From Bacteriovorax sp. PP10 (lineage in GTDB: Bacteria; Bdellovibrionota; Bacteriovoracia; Bacteriovoracales; Bacteriovoracaceae): a stretch of DNA of 64,000 nucleotides. The translations under genes were made by a program, and so were the position numbers. The notes beneath the pieces are model-generated. The model ran no database searches. It was not told the DNA's origin and saw nothing but the letters and a program-made list of their open reading frames with translations. Positions 52,445-61,801 of this stretch are shown here, piece by piece; position 1 is the first letter of the stretch; each line of letters starts with the position of its first letter. Location of the stretch: NCBI RefSeq assembly GCF_035013165.1, contig NZ_JAYGJQ010000003.1, positions 62,001 to 126,000 of the forward strand, read 5' to 3'.

Positions 52445-52451
52445 GAAAATT

Positions 52452-53498
52452 ATGAATCCAATTGTTGAGAACCCTTTAACGTGGGTTTATTTCCCAACAG
52501 CTTTACTGCTTGGAGCTTTACATGCTCTTGAGCCAGGGCACGCTAAAACTTTAACAGCTGCTTACTTAATAGGTATTAAAGGCACTAAGAAGGATGCGCT
52601 TCTTCTTGGTCTATCAGTTGCACTTACTCATAGTATCGTCGTTGTTGGTATATCAGCACTAGCTCTTTATATTGGAAGAGAAACATTTACTCAGGATGTA
52701 ACAAGATGGCTACAGATTGGTAGCGGAATTATAGTTATCTTGCTTGGTTTCTGGCTAATGGTTAAGAGAATTCGTCAAATGAACAAAGCACATTCTCATC
52801 ACCATCATCATGCTTCAGAGAAAGTACATATTGAATCAGACCTCGCTTCAGGTTTGTTAGAAATAGTGCAAACTGATGAAGGTGAGCGAATGAGATATTC
52901 ATGCGCTCAAACAGCTAATGACCTTAAAATCAAAGTTATTATTAATAGGCCTCAAGGTTTGGAAATTCTAGAACTTGTAAAATTAGGTGAGGGAAAGATA
53001 TTTCAGAGTGCGGTTGCGCCAAGTGAACCTCATGAGTTTTCTGCAGAATTAGAAATCGTTTCTGTTCATTGTAGAGAAGTTAAAACTTTTGAAATGCATG
53101 AAGACCATGATCATCATGACCATGACCTAATGTCAGATGATGAGCATGCCAGAGCTCATGCTGCCTCAATTCCTGAATATGCTAAGAAAGGGGAGAGACC
53201 GACAAGCTTACAGATTTTAAGTTTTGGAGCTGCCGGAGGTATGATCCCATGTCCTGCTTCAATTACAGTCATGTTATTGGCATTATCAATTGGAAAAGTT
53301 GGAGCTGGTTTATTTGCTGTGGCCGGTTTTAGTATTGGGCTAGCTGTAACATTGGTGGGAATCGGTTTAGTCGTAGTTGTTAGTTTAAATAAAATTCAAG
53401 GCTCAGGAAGATTTCAATGGGTGTCTTCGAAAGCACCAATTATCAGCGCTGGAATAGTTATGTTGTCAGGCATTGCTGCATTAGTTTTCACTCATTAA
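52452..53498 (+). CDS. rcnA: Nickel/cobalt efflux protein RcnA
   Basis: 348 aa, six-helix NicO/RcnA-type protein. The first membrane region contains LHALEPGHAKTLTAAYL, the family H-x-x-x-P-G-H signature. A long His-rich loop (HSHHHHHASEKVH; later DHDHHDHDL and DEHARAHA) faces the cytoplasm or periplasm, then FGAAGGMIPCPASITVML. It also carries a folded insertion (about 130-220) with beta strands. Pumps out Ni and Co under rcnR control. Confidence 0.93.
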   Translation: MNPIVENPLTWVYFPTALLLGALHALEPGHAKTLTAAYLIGIKGTKKDALLLGLSVALTHSIVVVGISALALYIGRETFTQDVTRWLQIGSGIIVILLGFWLMVKRIRQMNKAHSHHHHHASEKVHIESDLASGLLEIVQTDEGERMRYSCAQTANDLKIKVIINRPQGLEILELVKLGEGKIFQSAVAPSEPHEFSAELEIVSVHCREVKTFEMHEDHDHHDHDLMSDDEHARAHAASIPEYAKKGERPTSLQILSFGAAGGMIPCPASITVMLLALSIGKVGAGLFAVAGFSIGLAVTLVGIGLVVVVSLNKIQGSGRFQWVSSKAPIISAGIVMLSGIAALVFTH

Positions 53499-53505
53499 GA
53501 ATATG

Positions 53506-53532
53506 GTGCCTGACGGATTACAGGCCAGGCAC
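53506..53532. repeat. GTGCCTG...CAGGCAC hairpin at the rcnA/protease junction
   Basis: GTGCCTG (53506-53512) and CAGGCAC (53526-53532) pair across 13 bases at the joint 3' ends of two convergent genes. It shares the CCAGGCACTT string with the element at 36589. Confidence 0.55.
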
Positions 53533-54453
53533 TTTATTGATTCTCATAACCTTTTCGTAAGTATTTAAATGAGAGTCACTTAGTTGTCTGGACTCCAGAC
53601 ATTCCTTATCAGGGTTGTAGACGAAGTCATCTGCACCTTGAATTAAAATCCCTTCTACCTGGCCATTTTTTTGATTGAATACCGGTGAACCAGAGTTCCC
53701 GCCGTATGAATCAAGATTTGCGGTGAAGTAATGAGAGCGAAGCTTTAGTGAAGTCCATTTTTTAGTTAATTCTTTTTCATTCATGCGACTAACAACAGCA
53801 CCGTCAGTTGCTTTCATTGGTAAACCCATTGGGTGACCGATAACAACCAGGGGAGTGTTAAGTAAAACACGGCCAAATTTTCTGGTTTTAAGTGGAACGT
53901 ATCCTTCAACCTTACGGTCGAGTTCAATCACTGCATAGTCACTTACTTCGTTACCGTCGTAGACATATCTTTGAGTGATAATTTTTTTGCATGAATAAAC
54001 TTGATTGCTAGCGAGTTCGGTTACGCCATTTTTGAAACCGAAGACCCATCTGTTGTCTGCACATTCTTTTTCATTGACCACACAGTGACCTGCCGTCACT
54101 AGAGTTTTTGGGCCAACTAAAAATCCTGAGCAAGTACCAAGAGTGGTTTGTTCAATGAAGCGCTCATCTTTACATATTTGAGGCATGGCATTTTCTAGTG
54201 AAACGTTTGGAAATAAAATTCTATTTGAATCATTTCTATCAACGGTTAAGCGTCTTTTAGAAACTCTAAGAGCGATTGAAGCAGATTTATCACGAAAGTC
54301 TTTTTCATAGTAATCGTTGATTTCCTGGCGGTTGTCTTTTCCGTAGATCAGGTCTCCCGGATAAACAGGTGGACGCTCAAAGGCAGCTGCAAAATTTGTA
54401 ATTGAAAGCACTAGAGACAAAGTCCCTATTGATCTTGTGAAAGATCTCCCCAT
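53518..54453 (-). CDS. Secreted trypsin-like serine protease
   Basis: 311 aa with signal peptide (about 1-24). Catalytic triad: His in LVTAGHCVV, Asp in SDYAVIELD, Ser in YGGNSGSPVF. A pro-region of about 60 residues precedes the fold. V8/trypsin-like family; likely secreted and used on external protein. Its end overlaps the hairpin shared with rcnA. Confidence 0.9.
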   Translation of the reverse strand: MGRSFTRSIGTLSLVLSITNFAAAFERPPVYPGDLIYGKDNRQEINDYYEKDFRDKSASIALRVSKRRLTVDRNDSNRILFPNVSLENAMPQICKDERFIEQTTLGTCSGFLVGPKTLVTAGHCVVNEKECADNRWVFGFKNGVTELASNQVYSCKKIITQRYVYDGNEVSDYAVIELDRKVEGYVPLKTRKFGRVLLNTPLVVIGHPMGLPMKATDGAVVSRMNEKELTKKWTSLKLRSHYFTANLDSYGGNSGSPVFNQKNGQVEGILIQGADDFVYNPDKECLESRQLSDSHLNTYEKVMRINKVPGL

Positions 54454-54577
54454 AAAAAGCCCCCCGGCCCATAGAACGATAAGAAAAAAGAATGTCTGAA
54501 AATTAGAATCCCCGAAAACATAAGTACGATAATACGTTCGGGATCGACAATAGAGAGGGAAAAACTTACATAGGAGA

Positions 54578-54602
54578 AGCGCTCGTTTTGTAGGCGAGCG
54601 CT
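54578..54602. terminator. Hairpin downstream of the porin-like gene
   Basis: AGCGCTCG pairs with CGAGCGCT across a 9-base loop, 22 bases beyond the leftward stop at 54624. No T-run, so a weak or factor-dependent terminator. Confidence 0.5.
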
Positions 54603-54623
54603 GATTGAAAATATTTTAGGTGC

Positions 54624-55826
54624 TTAGAACCAGAACGAAACACTTGAAGCTAGCTTATAAGCTTCTTTATTAGCGTTTCTAACGTCTCTAATGAACTCCA
54701 GGTCCTTTACGCCGTTTCTTTGTGAAATCTTCTTCTCGTATAAACCACCAACTGTAATTTGGGCCGATTTTGTCAGTTTGTACTTTACGGCACTTTCTAG
54801 TTTATAAACGAAAACTTTATAAGTCGCTCCGCTTTTTTCTATCTGTTGAGATGTTGAACTGTAATTTGTCCCATCTAGAGTAAAAGTAGCAGGGTATGTA
54901 TGCTGAAGATCTTTTACGTACAATCCTTCAACGTTTTCTACTAAGCTCCATTTCTGGTCTAGGTAATACTCCATTCCGACTTGAAGAAAGTATTCTGTTT
55001 TTTCTTTAGTTGTGAAAGCATCGTAGGGAAGTTTTGAAGAAAGCCCGTACATCGCTTCAACCCACATTTCCATTGCGCTACTTTCAAAGTTGGCCCCTAG
55101 GTCGAAAGCGTAGTTTGCTTTTCCGCCACCAAGTCTGTTTTTATAATAAAGTTGTCCAAACGTGAATTTCCAAGCGTCAGTTGCAAATAGTTCAAGCTTG
55201 TTTCCAAAACCAATTTGTTTGCTGGTATTGAAGGCCTTCACTTCTTCCATTTTGTAACCAGTGATCTGTTTAGTGTTGTTCGGGCCAGAAGTTGTCACAT
55301 AAGTGATTTTTCCGTCTGATTCCTGAGACATCTCAGTGCTATCGCCCCATACTGTAAATTGATTGATGAAGCCTTGAGCGCGTCCACCGTAAGAAGCAGC
55401 TAAGAAAGCTTTTCTGCTGATTTTTCTGTATCCGTTTTCTGTTCCGATAACAGTTCCGCCGTCCTGGTATGAGTTTTCAACTGCACCCCAGTGAAGGTTT
55501 TGGAATCTTACGACACCTTTACCAAGAGAAATTCTCATGTTGGGAATTCCTTTGTAAGTTGCGTAGGCTTCTTCAAAGATACCGTTTGTTTTTTCAAGTT
55601 TTCCATCGAGATCTAATTTGATCGCAGCGGCCATGTCGTCTTGTTCAGCGAAAATTTTTAAATCAAGAACACCGATACCCATGACGGCACCTGCTTTTTC
55701 ACCTTGAACTTTTTCGTAATTAAGAGCGTCGAGTGCGATAAATCCGCGAACAGATGTATCAAAAGAATGAGCAGTAAGTGGCAATAGACAAGACACAGTT
55801 GTGAGTGCAAGAACTAGCTTCTTCAT
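54624..55826 (-). CDS. Outer-membrane porin-like beta-barrel
   Basis: 400 aa with signal peptide (about 1-22) and a final aromatic Phe (SSVSFWF), typical of outer-membrane barrels. Long alternation of hydrophobic strands with aromatic girdles (AWKFTFGQLYYKNR, KTEYFLQVGMEYYLDQKW). Probably 16 strands; may be a channel. Substrate unknown. Confidence 0.8.
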   Translation of the reverse strand: MKKLVLALTTVSCLLPLTAHSFDTSVRGFIALDALNYEKVQGEKAGAVMGIGVLDLKIFAEQDDMAAAIKLDLDGKLEKTNGIFEEAYATYKGIPNMRISLGKGVVRFQNLHWGAVENSYQDGGTVIGTENGYRKISRKAFLAASYGGRAQGFINQFTVWGDSTEMSQESDGKITYVTTSGPNNTKQITGYKMEEVKAFNTSKQIGFGNKLELFATDAWKFTFGQLYYKNRLGGGKANYAFDLGANFESSAMEMWVEAMYGLSSKLPYDAFTTKEKTEYFLQVGMEYYLDQKWSLVENVEGLYVKDLQHTYPATFTLDGTNYSSTSQQIEKSGATYKVFVYKLESAVKYKLTKSAQITVGGLYEKKISQRNGVKDLEFIRDVRNANKEAYKLASSVSFWF

Positions 55827-55865
55827 GGATCCCCCGTAACATCAATTTAGATGGGGGGATAAATA

Positions 55866-56051
55866 TCACTTCTGTTGTTCTTTTTCTATACACTTTTCGA
55901 CTTCGTCGAAATAAGCGTGATATTCGCCTTTAACCTTACAGCTATCCGAGGCCACGTAACGGTCCGGAACACCTGGTTGCTGGTGTGAACATGACACCAC
56001 TACAGATGCGAGTGTAAGAATAAAACCTAATGTGATGACAGAATTTTTCAT
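55866..56051 (-). CDS. Small lipoprotein
   Basis: 61 aa. Signal with lipobox ASVVVSC (Cys at 21) followed by a short mature part with two further cysteines (SDSCKVKG and VEKCIEKEQQ). It lies 39 bases upstream of the porin-like gene, same strand, so it may share its transcript. Confidence 0.7.
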   Translation of the reverse strand: MKNSVITLGFILTLASVVVSCSHQQPGVPDRYVASDSCKVKGEYHAYFDEVEKCIEKEQQK

Positions 56052-56154
56052 ATCATTCTCCTTACCATCCAGTGTACTCCTGATTTGGATACCGGAGAAG
56101 ATAAGAATACTTGCCTAGTTGATGTTGTACTCAATGTCTAAACTGATTGAATTA

Positions 56155-57075
56155 CTATAGTTTTGGAAGAAAGTTCTCAAGTCCATGGAATTCATTTGGA
56201 CGAAGAGCTGCAAGGAATTGAAGACTTACTAAAACAGTAGGATGTTCGAAACTAGAGCTGATAATCGCACGGTTTTCCATATGAGATCCGAGCCATGAAT
56301 AAACTGGACTGATGCCAATCAAAGAAGGCTTGATCACTGCGGGATAAAATAAATCCTGAACCCCCATGTAATTTTTATAGGATTCATCAATGGCGATAAG
56401 TAAATGCGATCGCTTCGTAAATATTGTTGTGTCGTAGAAGTTTTTAAATGGCTCTTCGATGTAGTCAATTTTAGAAAATGCAACACTCGAAATGCCATTT
56501 TTTAAGGCGTGTTCGAATTCAATAAGCTCATTGAGTTCAAAACGTTTATTTCCATCCAGTCGATAAATCATTTCAGGATTTATTTTATAGAGTTCATTGA
56601 TTGTTTTAATCGTGTGATCGACACGTCCCGGAGCAATTTTTATTTTTACACAATCAGCGTCCAGATAAAACTCAGCACCGTCTTTATCATTGTATAAAAG
56701 ATTGATAGCGATAGAGTCGTGAGAAAATAAATGTGGGTGAGTGGTTTTAATCATCCCTAGTAAAATGGCCTCAATATTAAAAAGAGTTTCCTCTTTTATG
56801 GAATCAAGGAAGACATCTTTGAGGTGAACCAGATTAAAAAACTTCACTGAGAAATCAATAGATTTAAAATCCAGATCGTAGTGAGAGAAAAAGTATTTCA
56901 CTTTGAAATCAAGTTCTTCAATCGTCACATTATGAAGTCCTGGCAGCACTGAAAGATAGTAATCTCTTTCAAGCACGCGAACCTTTAAAAAACGATTAGA
57001 ATCAATAGCAACTCCTCTCACTGGCACTGGTGAGCGGTATTTTATCGTTTCAAAACTCGTCTTGATATCAATCAT
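56155..57075 (-). CDS. menC: o-Succinylbenzoate synthase (MenC)
   Basis: 306 aa, slightly short. Enolase-superfamily active site: KIKIAPGR (K-x-K), RLDGNKRFE (metal Asp), YIEEPF (metal Glu), LIAIDES (metal Asp/Glu) and VIKPSLIG (catalytic Lys). Dehydrates SHCHC to OSB in menaquinone synthesis. Start overlaps the menA stop (ATGA). N-terminal capping domain is diverged, so the call leans on context too. Confidence 0.85.
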   Translation of the reverse strand: MIDIKTSFETIKYRSPVPVRGVAIDSNRFLKVRVLERDYYLSVLPGLHNVTIEELDFKVKYFFSHYDLDFKSIDFSVKFFNLVHLKDVFLDSIKEETLFNIEAILLGMIKTTHPHLFSHDSIAINLLYNDKDGAEFYLDADCVKIKIAPGRVDHTIKTINELYKINPEMIYRLDGNKRFELNELIEFEHALKNGISSVAFSKIDYIEEPFKNFYDTTIFTKRSHLLIAIDESYKNYMGVQDLFYPAVIKPSLIGISPVYSWLGSHMENRAIISSSFEHPTVLVSLQFLAALRPNEFHGLENFLPKL

Positions 57076-57953
57076 AATTTATAACTTAAAATCATTCCTG
57101 CGGAAACAGACACGCAGTAAAGAAGATTGTATTGGGCCGTTCTAGCAAGAGCAGTGTTTAATTTTGCATCGATTGGGTGATATAAAATCTGCAGCCATGT
57201 TTTGTGAAAAAAGAATGGCAGAATAATGACTGGTAAAAGCCATTTAAACTGGTAGGCGACCATCACGTAAATGCAAACAGTGATTGAAAGGAGAATTGTT
57301 GAAATACACAGGTAGCGCTGGAATTTTTCTCCAAAGCGCACAGCTAATGTCCTCTTGTTGGTATCGGTGTCTGAAACGATATCGCGAAGATTGTTCACTG
57401 CTAAAATACAAGCTGAAATAAACCCTGGGCCCATTCCTAAAATTAAAGCAAGGCGAGAAACACTGTGAGTTTGTAAGTACGTTGTTCCTACAACCGCGAT
57501 GACGCCGAAGAAAATGAAGGCCGCGACTTCACCAAGGCCATTGTATGAAAGTGGGAAAGGTCCACCTGTGTAGCCGTAAGCAAAGTATAGTGAAAGAAGG
57601 CCGATCACCATAATGAATGGGCCGCCGACAAACATGAGATAAATTCCCAATGCGAAGGCGACAGCAAGGGCCAGAATTAAAGCATTTTTCATTGAAGTCA
57701 GAGAAATTAATCCTGAACTTGTCACTCTCGTAGGTCCCAGACGAGTTTCATTATCCACTCCGCGAAGAGCATCTAAATAATCGTTGGCAAGGTTACTTGC
57801 AATCTGCAGCACTAAGGCACAAAGAATCGTTAAAACGGCGATGAGACCATTGAGCGTTTGAGTTTCTACGTAAGCAACAGCAAGACCCAGTACAACCGGG
57901 GCCAGTGAAGCAAAAAGAGTTTTAGGGCGAATAGCGAGCATCCAGTTTTTCAT
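57072..57953 (-). CDS. menA: 1,4-Dihydroxy-2-naphthoate polyprenyltransferase (MenA)
   Basis: 293 aa, UbiA family with about eight membrane helices. First Asp-rich motif NLANDYLDALRGVDN and second-site region NNLRDIVSDTDTNKRTL. Attaches the polyprenyl chain to DHNA in the inner membrane. Within the men operon, ten bases after menD. Confidence 0.93.
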   Translation of the reverse strand: MKNWMLAIRPKTLFASLAPVVLGLAVAYVETQTLNGLIAVLTILCALVLQIASNLANDYLDALRGVDNETRLGPTRVTSSGLISLTSMKNALILALAVAFALGIYLMFVGGPFIMVIGLLSLYFAYGYTGGPFPLSYNGLGEVAAFIFFGVIAVVGTTYLQTHSVSRLALILGMGPGFISACILAVNNLRDIVSDTDTNKRTLAVRFGEKFQRYLCISTILLSITVCIYVMVAYQFKWLLPVIILPFFFHKTWLQILYHPIDAKLNTALARTAQYNLLYCVSVSAGMILSYKL

Positions 57954-57963
57954 GAAATATTTC

Positions 57964-59712
57964 TTATAGTTTAATTGTTTTTAATTGGTCGTAGACCGAC
58001 TTGTTAGTGTCATGATCGAACATCACTTCCATTATCGTGTGATGATTCTTATTCTGCATTTTTTTAAATTCTTCCTGGAAAGAAGACGTTGTTGTTACCT
58101 GAACGTAATCAATTCCAAAACTCTCTGCAGTCTTCTTGAAAGTTTGCCCGTGCGGACTAGAGATATAATCTAAAACAGTTTTTTCACGGTTGATTGGAAG
58201 GAGTGTAAAGATTCCTCCACCGTCGTTGTTCACTAAAACAATTTTAAGCGGCGTCTTTAAATCTTTTAAGAAATAAAGTGAATTTAAGTCGTGAATGAAA
58301 GCGACGTCACCGATAATCAGATAAACATCTTTTTTAGTCCCATCGATGAAACCGCAGCTAGAAGCGATAAAACCTTCAATCCCGCTGACTCCACGGTTAG
58401 TGGCCACCACAATATGTTTTCTATTCGTATAAGAAACATAAGCATCAAATGTGCGCACAACAGTTGAGTTACCAATGTAGAGCATTGAGTAGTCGTCGAT
58501 GTTGTCGATAATGATTTTGCTGACACTCGGGTAACTTAAAGGCCCGTCATCGATGAGCTTAATTTTACTTTTCGAAGAAGCTTCAAAGTTTAGTGCCAAG
58601 GATTTTTTAGGAAGTTTAACTCCTTCGAAATAACCCATGATGGATTCAAGCGTTGAATTGATATGAGCATTCAATCTGATTTTTGTATGGTGAGAAGGGT
58701 CTTCTTTTTCCATGTTTAAATTAAGTGTAATCAGATTGATCTGAGGGACTTTTTTTAAAAATGTATAATAGTGCTTCGAAGTTAAGCGCCCACCAATATG
58801 GAAAACTGTTTCAGGTGGATTTTTAATCAACTCTGCCTGAACTTCCGGGTGATCAAAAGTAGGGATGGTGTCGTCGCTTAAGTTGAAAACATATTTAAGT
58901 GAACTCGATACATCAAAGTATGTCGGCCAGTTTAAAAGTTTAACGAATTCTTCTACCAGTGCAGTCGATTCGTGAGGAGCAAGGCTTCCTACAACTAATA
59001 AACCAGTTTTAGATTTCTTTAAAACTTCTGCAATTTCAGCAATTGCATTTTTATCCGGTCTGGTTTCAAGATTCACATAACGAGTTGATGGCCCTGATCT
59101 CTCAATTTGAATTTGAGCAAGTTTCAAGTAATCAGCTGGAACGGGAATACTAGTATCTTCAAGTGGCTCTCTGAAAGCACAGTTAAAGTGCACAGGACCT
59201 TTTTGCGGGTAAAGTGATTTGTGAATCAGGTTTGATAAACTTGAAGTCATCGCTAAAGGCGAAATATCAACTGTAGGAGCACCAAGGCTCATTTCACCTT
59301 GAATGTAGTCCCCGAAGAATTTTGTCTGATCAATCGTCTGATTATCGTCACAGAAAGTTAACTCTGCCGGACGGTCAGCTGATAAAACAATTAAAGGAAG
59401 ATTTGATTTTTTTGCTTCAACTACTGCTGGAGTATAATTCGCAAGGGCCGTTCCGGAAGTACAAACTAAAACGGCAGGTTTCCCTGTGGCCTTCGTGTAT
59501 CCAAGAGCGCGGTAAGAAGCTCCTCGCTCGTCAATACAAAGAATGATTTCTACTTCTTTGTGAAACTTCTGCAGTTGAATCATTGCCGCAATTAAAGGGG
59601 CGTTTCGCATTCCTGGAGAAAGATAAAATTGAGTGATGCCGTTTTTTACGAACTCATCAATGATTAAACTAGACCAGATGCGATTAATATTTTGTGAGAG
59701 TAATTTTTCCAT
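57964..59712 (-). CDS. menD: SEPHCHC synthase (MenD)
   Basis: 582 aa from the ATG at 59712; the frame extends to 59847 but that part lies inside menF and is not family-like. ThDP-dependent: QFYLSPGMRNAPLI, DERGASYRALGYTKATGKP (Glu for ThDP), TSGTALANYTPAVVEA, and the C-terminal NNDGGGIFTLLP diphosphate-binding motif. Joins isochorismate to 2-oxoglutarate. Seven bases after menF. Confidence 0.94.
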   Translation of the reverse strand: MEKLLSQNINRIWSSLIIDEFVKNGITQFYLSPGMRNAPLIAAMIQLQKFHKEVEIILCIDERGASYRALGYTKATGKPAVLVCTSGTALANYTPAVVEAKKSNLPLIVLSADRPAELTFCDDNQTIDQTKFFGDYIQGEMSLGAPTVDISPLAMTSSLSNLIHKSLYPQKGPVHFNCAFREPLEDTSIPVPADYLKLAQIQIERSGPSTRYVNLETRPDKNAIAEIAEVLKKSKTGLLVVGSLAPHESTALVEEFVKLLNWPTYFDVSSSLKYVFNLSDDTIPTFDHPEVQAELIKNPPETVFHIGGRLTSKHYYTFLKKVPQINLITLNLNMEKEDPSHHTKIRLNAHINSTLESIMGYFEGVKLPKKSLALNFEASSKSKIKLIDDGPLSYPSVSKIIIDNIDDYSMLYIGNSTVVRTFDAYVSYTNRKHIVVATNRGVSGIEGFIASSCGFIDGTKKDVYLIIGDVAFIHDLNSLYFLKDLKTPLKIVLVNNDGGGIFTLLPINREKTVLDYISSPHGQTFKKTAESFGIDYVQVTTTSSFQEEFKKMQNKNHHTIMEVMFDHDTNKSVYDQLKTIKL

Positions 59713-59719
59713 AAAATAC

Positions 59720-60976
59720 CTAGAGCGTGCTTTTGTTAATGACTTTAATAAAGGGTTGCATCTTTGTGCCGGTTTCAATCCATTCTTCTTCGGCCTCTGA
59801 ACCGGCAACAATGCCAGCTCCACCGTAGACAGTGAGGTTAGGCCCAAGAATCAGTGCAGACCTGATTCCTACAGCTATCTCAGAAAACTTTTGTGAAAGC
59901 ACGCCCACTGGGCCTGCGTAGTATCCACGTTTTTCTTTTTCAATTTCAAGAATTTTAACTTTTGCTTTATCGTGAGGGATTCCACCAACCGCTGGTGTCG
60001 GATGAAGCAGTTCAATTAATTCTAAAACAGTTGTTGTGTCTTTTAAGACGCCTTTAATGACTGCTTGACGGTGTTGAATGTAGGGAAGCTTCATCGTAAT
60101 CAGAGGTGAGATCGTAAGTTCTGATAAAACAGGACGAAGTTTTTCTTCAATCGCTTTTGTGACGATGTTGTGTTCACGAATTAATTTATCTGAAGTTGTA
60201 AGTCTTTCTTCTAATTCACGATCGCTTTCTTCATCAGTTCCTCTGGCAATACTTCCTGCCAGTGAAACCGTTTCAAGGTTTTGACCTTTTAATGTAAAAA
60301 GGCGCTCTGGCGTAAGCGAGATAAACGCTTCCATATAATTGAGTTGATTATAAACCGTAAAATGCGAGCTGTTTTTATTGGCCTCGTAGACTTCGCGAAA
60401 TAAAACCGTCATTTCAATCGGGGAGTCATAAGTGAAAATCTTTTTTCTATGTAAAACAATTTTTTCTAACTCAGATCTCGAAAATAAACGATTGGCATCG
60501 TTTATCATCTTGGCCCACTCATCGCTTTCGGGTCTTTCTTCGTAAGAAATCCACGGTCCGAGAAATGACTCCCAGATAGAGAGGTTAAAAATAATGTTAC
60601 TTGGAGAATACGATTGGTATTCCAGCGAGTGGTGAACTCTTAATGTCACAGACCCATTTCTTCTGACTAAACACCATTCCGGTAAATAGCATAATGTGGC
60701 CGAGTTTTCTTCGAATGAATCTTGAAAAACCAAAATGTCTTCAGGGTTATGATCCAGGAACTCCTGAACATCTGACTTAAGAAAGAATTTTGATTTACCT
60801 AAGGCCAGGTAAGAGAAGTCTTCTTCTTTTGATTCAAAGAAAAAAACTTCTTCAGTGGCCGCAAAAGGAAGCAGGTCCACTAAAGAAATATCTGGAAATG
60901 TAAACGTAGTGATTTTTTGACTTACTTGAGAGTCAATTTTTTGAAGTTCCTTTTTTAAGAAACTTACCGCAGTCAT
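59720..60976 (-). CDS. menF: Isochorismate synthase (MenF)
   Basis: 418 aa, chorismate-binding domain: SLAGSIARGTDEESDRELEE, LHPTPAVGGIPHDKA, YYAGPVGV and YGGAGIVAGSEAEEEW. The N-terminal half is diverged. Makes isochorismate from chorismate, the first committed step of menaquinone. Overlaps menG by one base. Confidence 0.93.
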   Translation of the reverse strand: MTAVSFLKKELQKIDSQVSQKITTFTFPDISLVDLLPFAATEEVFFFESKEEDFSYLALGKSKFFLKSDVQEFLDHNPEDILVFQDSFEENSATLCYLPEWCLVRRNGSVTLRVHHSLEYQSYSPSNIIFNLSIWESFLGPWISYEERPESDEWAKMINDANRLFSRSELEKIVLHRKKIFTYDSPIEMTVLFREVYEANKNSSHFTVYNQLNYMEAFISLTPERLFTLKGQNLETVSLAGSIARGTDEESDRELEERLTTSDKLIREHNIVTKAIEEKLRPVLSELTISPLITMKLPYIQHRQAVIKGVLKDTTTVLELIELLHPTPAVGGIPHDKAKVKILEIEKEKRGYYAGPVGVLSQKFSEIAVGIRSALILGPNLTVYGGAGIVAGSEAEEEWIETGTKMQPFIKVINKSTL

Positions 60977-61689
60977 TACTTCTTATCACCGATGTAAAGA
61001 GTCGCGATTCCAAAAGTGAGAGGGATCATTTTTAAGTCTTGAAAACCAGCTGTCCTCATCATTCCTAAAAACTTGTCTCCGTAAGGAAAGTCTTCCACAC
61101 TTTTATTTAAGTATGTGTAAGCGTCTTTATGTTTTGAAACAATATTACCAATGAATGGCAATAAATGTCTGAAGTAGAAGAAGTAAACGTTTCTTACGAT
61201 GAAGTTTGTTGGAATTGAGAATTCCATAATCATCAGGCGTCCGTCTCTTTTTAATACACGGTGAATGTCGTGAAGAGATTTTTGAGGGTCAGAAAAGTTT
61301 CTGATACCAAAAGAGATTGTTGTTAAATCAAAAGCAGCGTCCCCTGTTGGAATGCTTACACCATCACCAAGCATTAAGAAGATTTTTTTCTCAAGGCCTT
61401 TCTTTTTTACTTTTTTAATTCCAACGTCGATCATTCCTTTTGAAAGATCTAGACCTGTAATTTTTTTAACACGTTTATCTTTAACAAGAGTTAAAGCAAC
61501 ATCACCTGTACCTGTTGCCAGGTCTAATGCGTTGATTGATTCTTTATTTGGCAGATGCTTAAGCATTTTATTGCGCCAGTAAACATCGATACCCATTGAA
61601 AGCGAATGGTTAAGCAGATCGTAAGTACCTGCGATATCATCGAAAATTTTATAAGATTCTTTCTTTCTAGCATCTAGTTCGTTTGTCAT
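60976..61689 (-). CDS. ubiE: Demethylmenaquinone methyltransferase (MenG/UbiE)
   Basis: 237 aa. UbiE motifs: NHSLSMGIDVYWR, LDLATGTGDVALTLV (SAM motif I), DLSKGMIDVG and SFGIRNFSDPQKSL. Final C-methylation of demethylmenaquinone. It is the first gene of the leftward men cluster, divergent from the polyprenyl synthase. Confidence 0.94.
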   Translation of the reverse strand: MTNELDARKKESYKIFDDIAGTYDLLNHSLSMGIDVYWRNKMLKHLPNKESINALDLATGTGDVALTLVKDKRVKKITGLDLSKGMIDVGIKKVKKKGLEKKIFLMLGDGVSIPTGDAAFDLTTISFGIRNFSDPQKSLHDIHRVLKRDGRLMIMEFSIPTNFIVRNVYFFYFRHLLPFIGNIVSKHKDAYTYLNKSVEDFPYGDKFLGMMRTAGFQDLKMIPLTFGIATLYIGDKK

Positions 61690-61801
61690 TTTTTTATCCT
61701 TTTGAATGCTTCCTTTTTACCTTAAACATCATAGACATAGCAAGATTTGGATTTACTTTAATTAACGTATTTGTTACGCTGCCAAGTCTAGGGGAAACAC
61801 A

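Noticed and set aside
59713-59847. N-terminal extension of menD
   Set aside because: The added 45 residues lie inside menF and do not resemble MenD; the ATG at 59712 starts at the family N-terminus.
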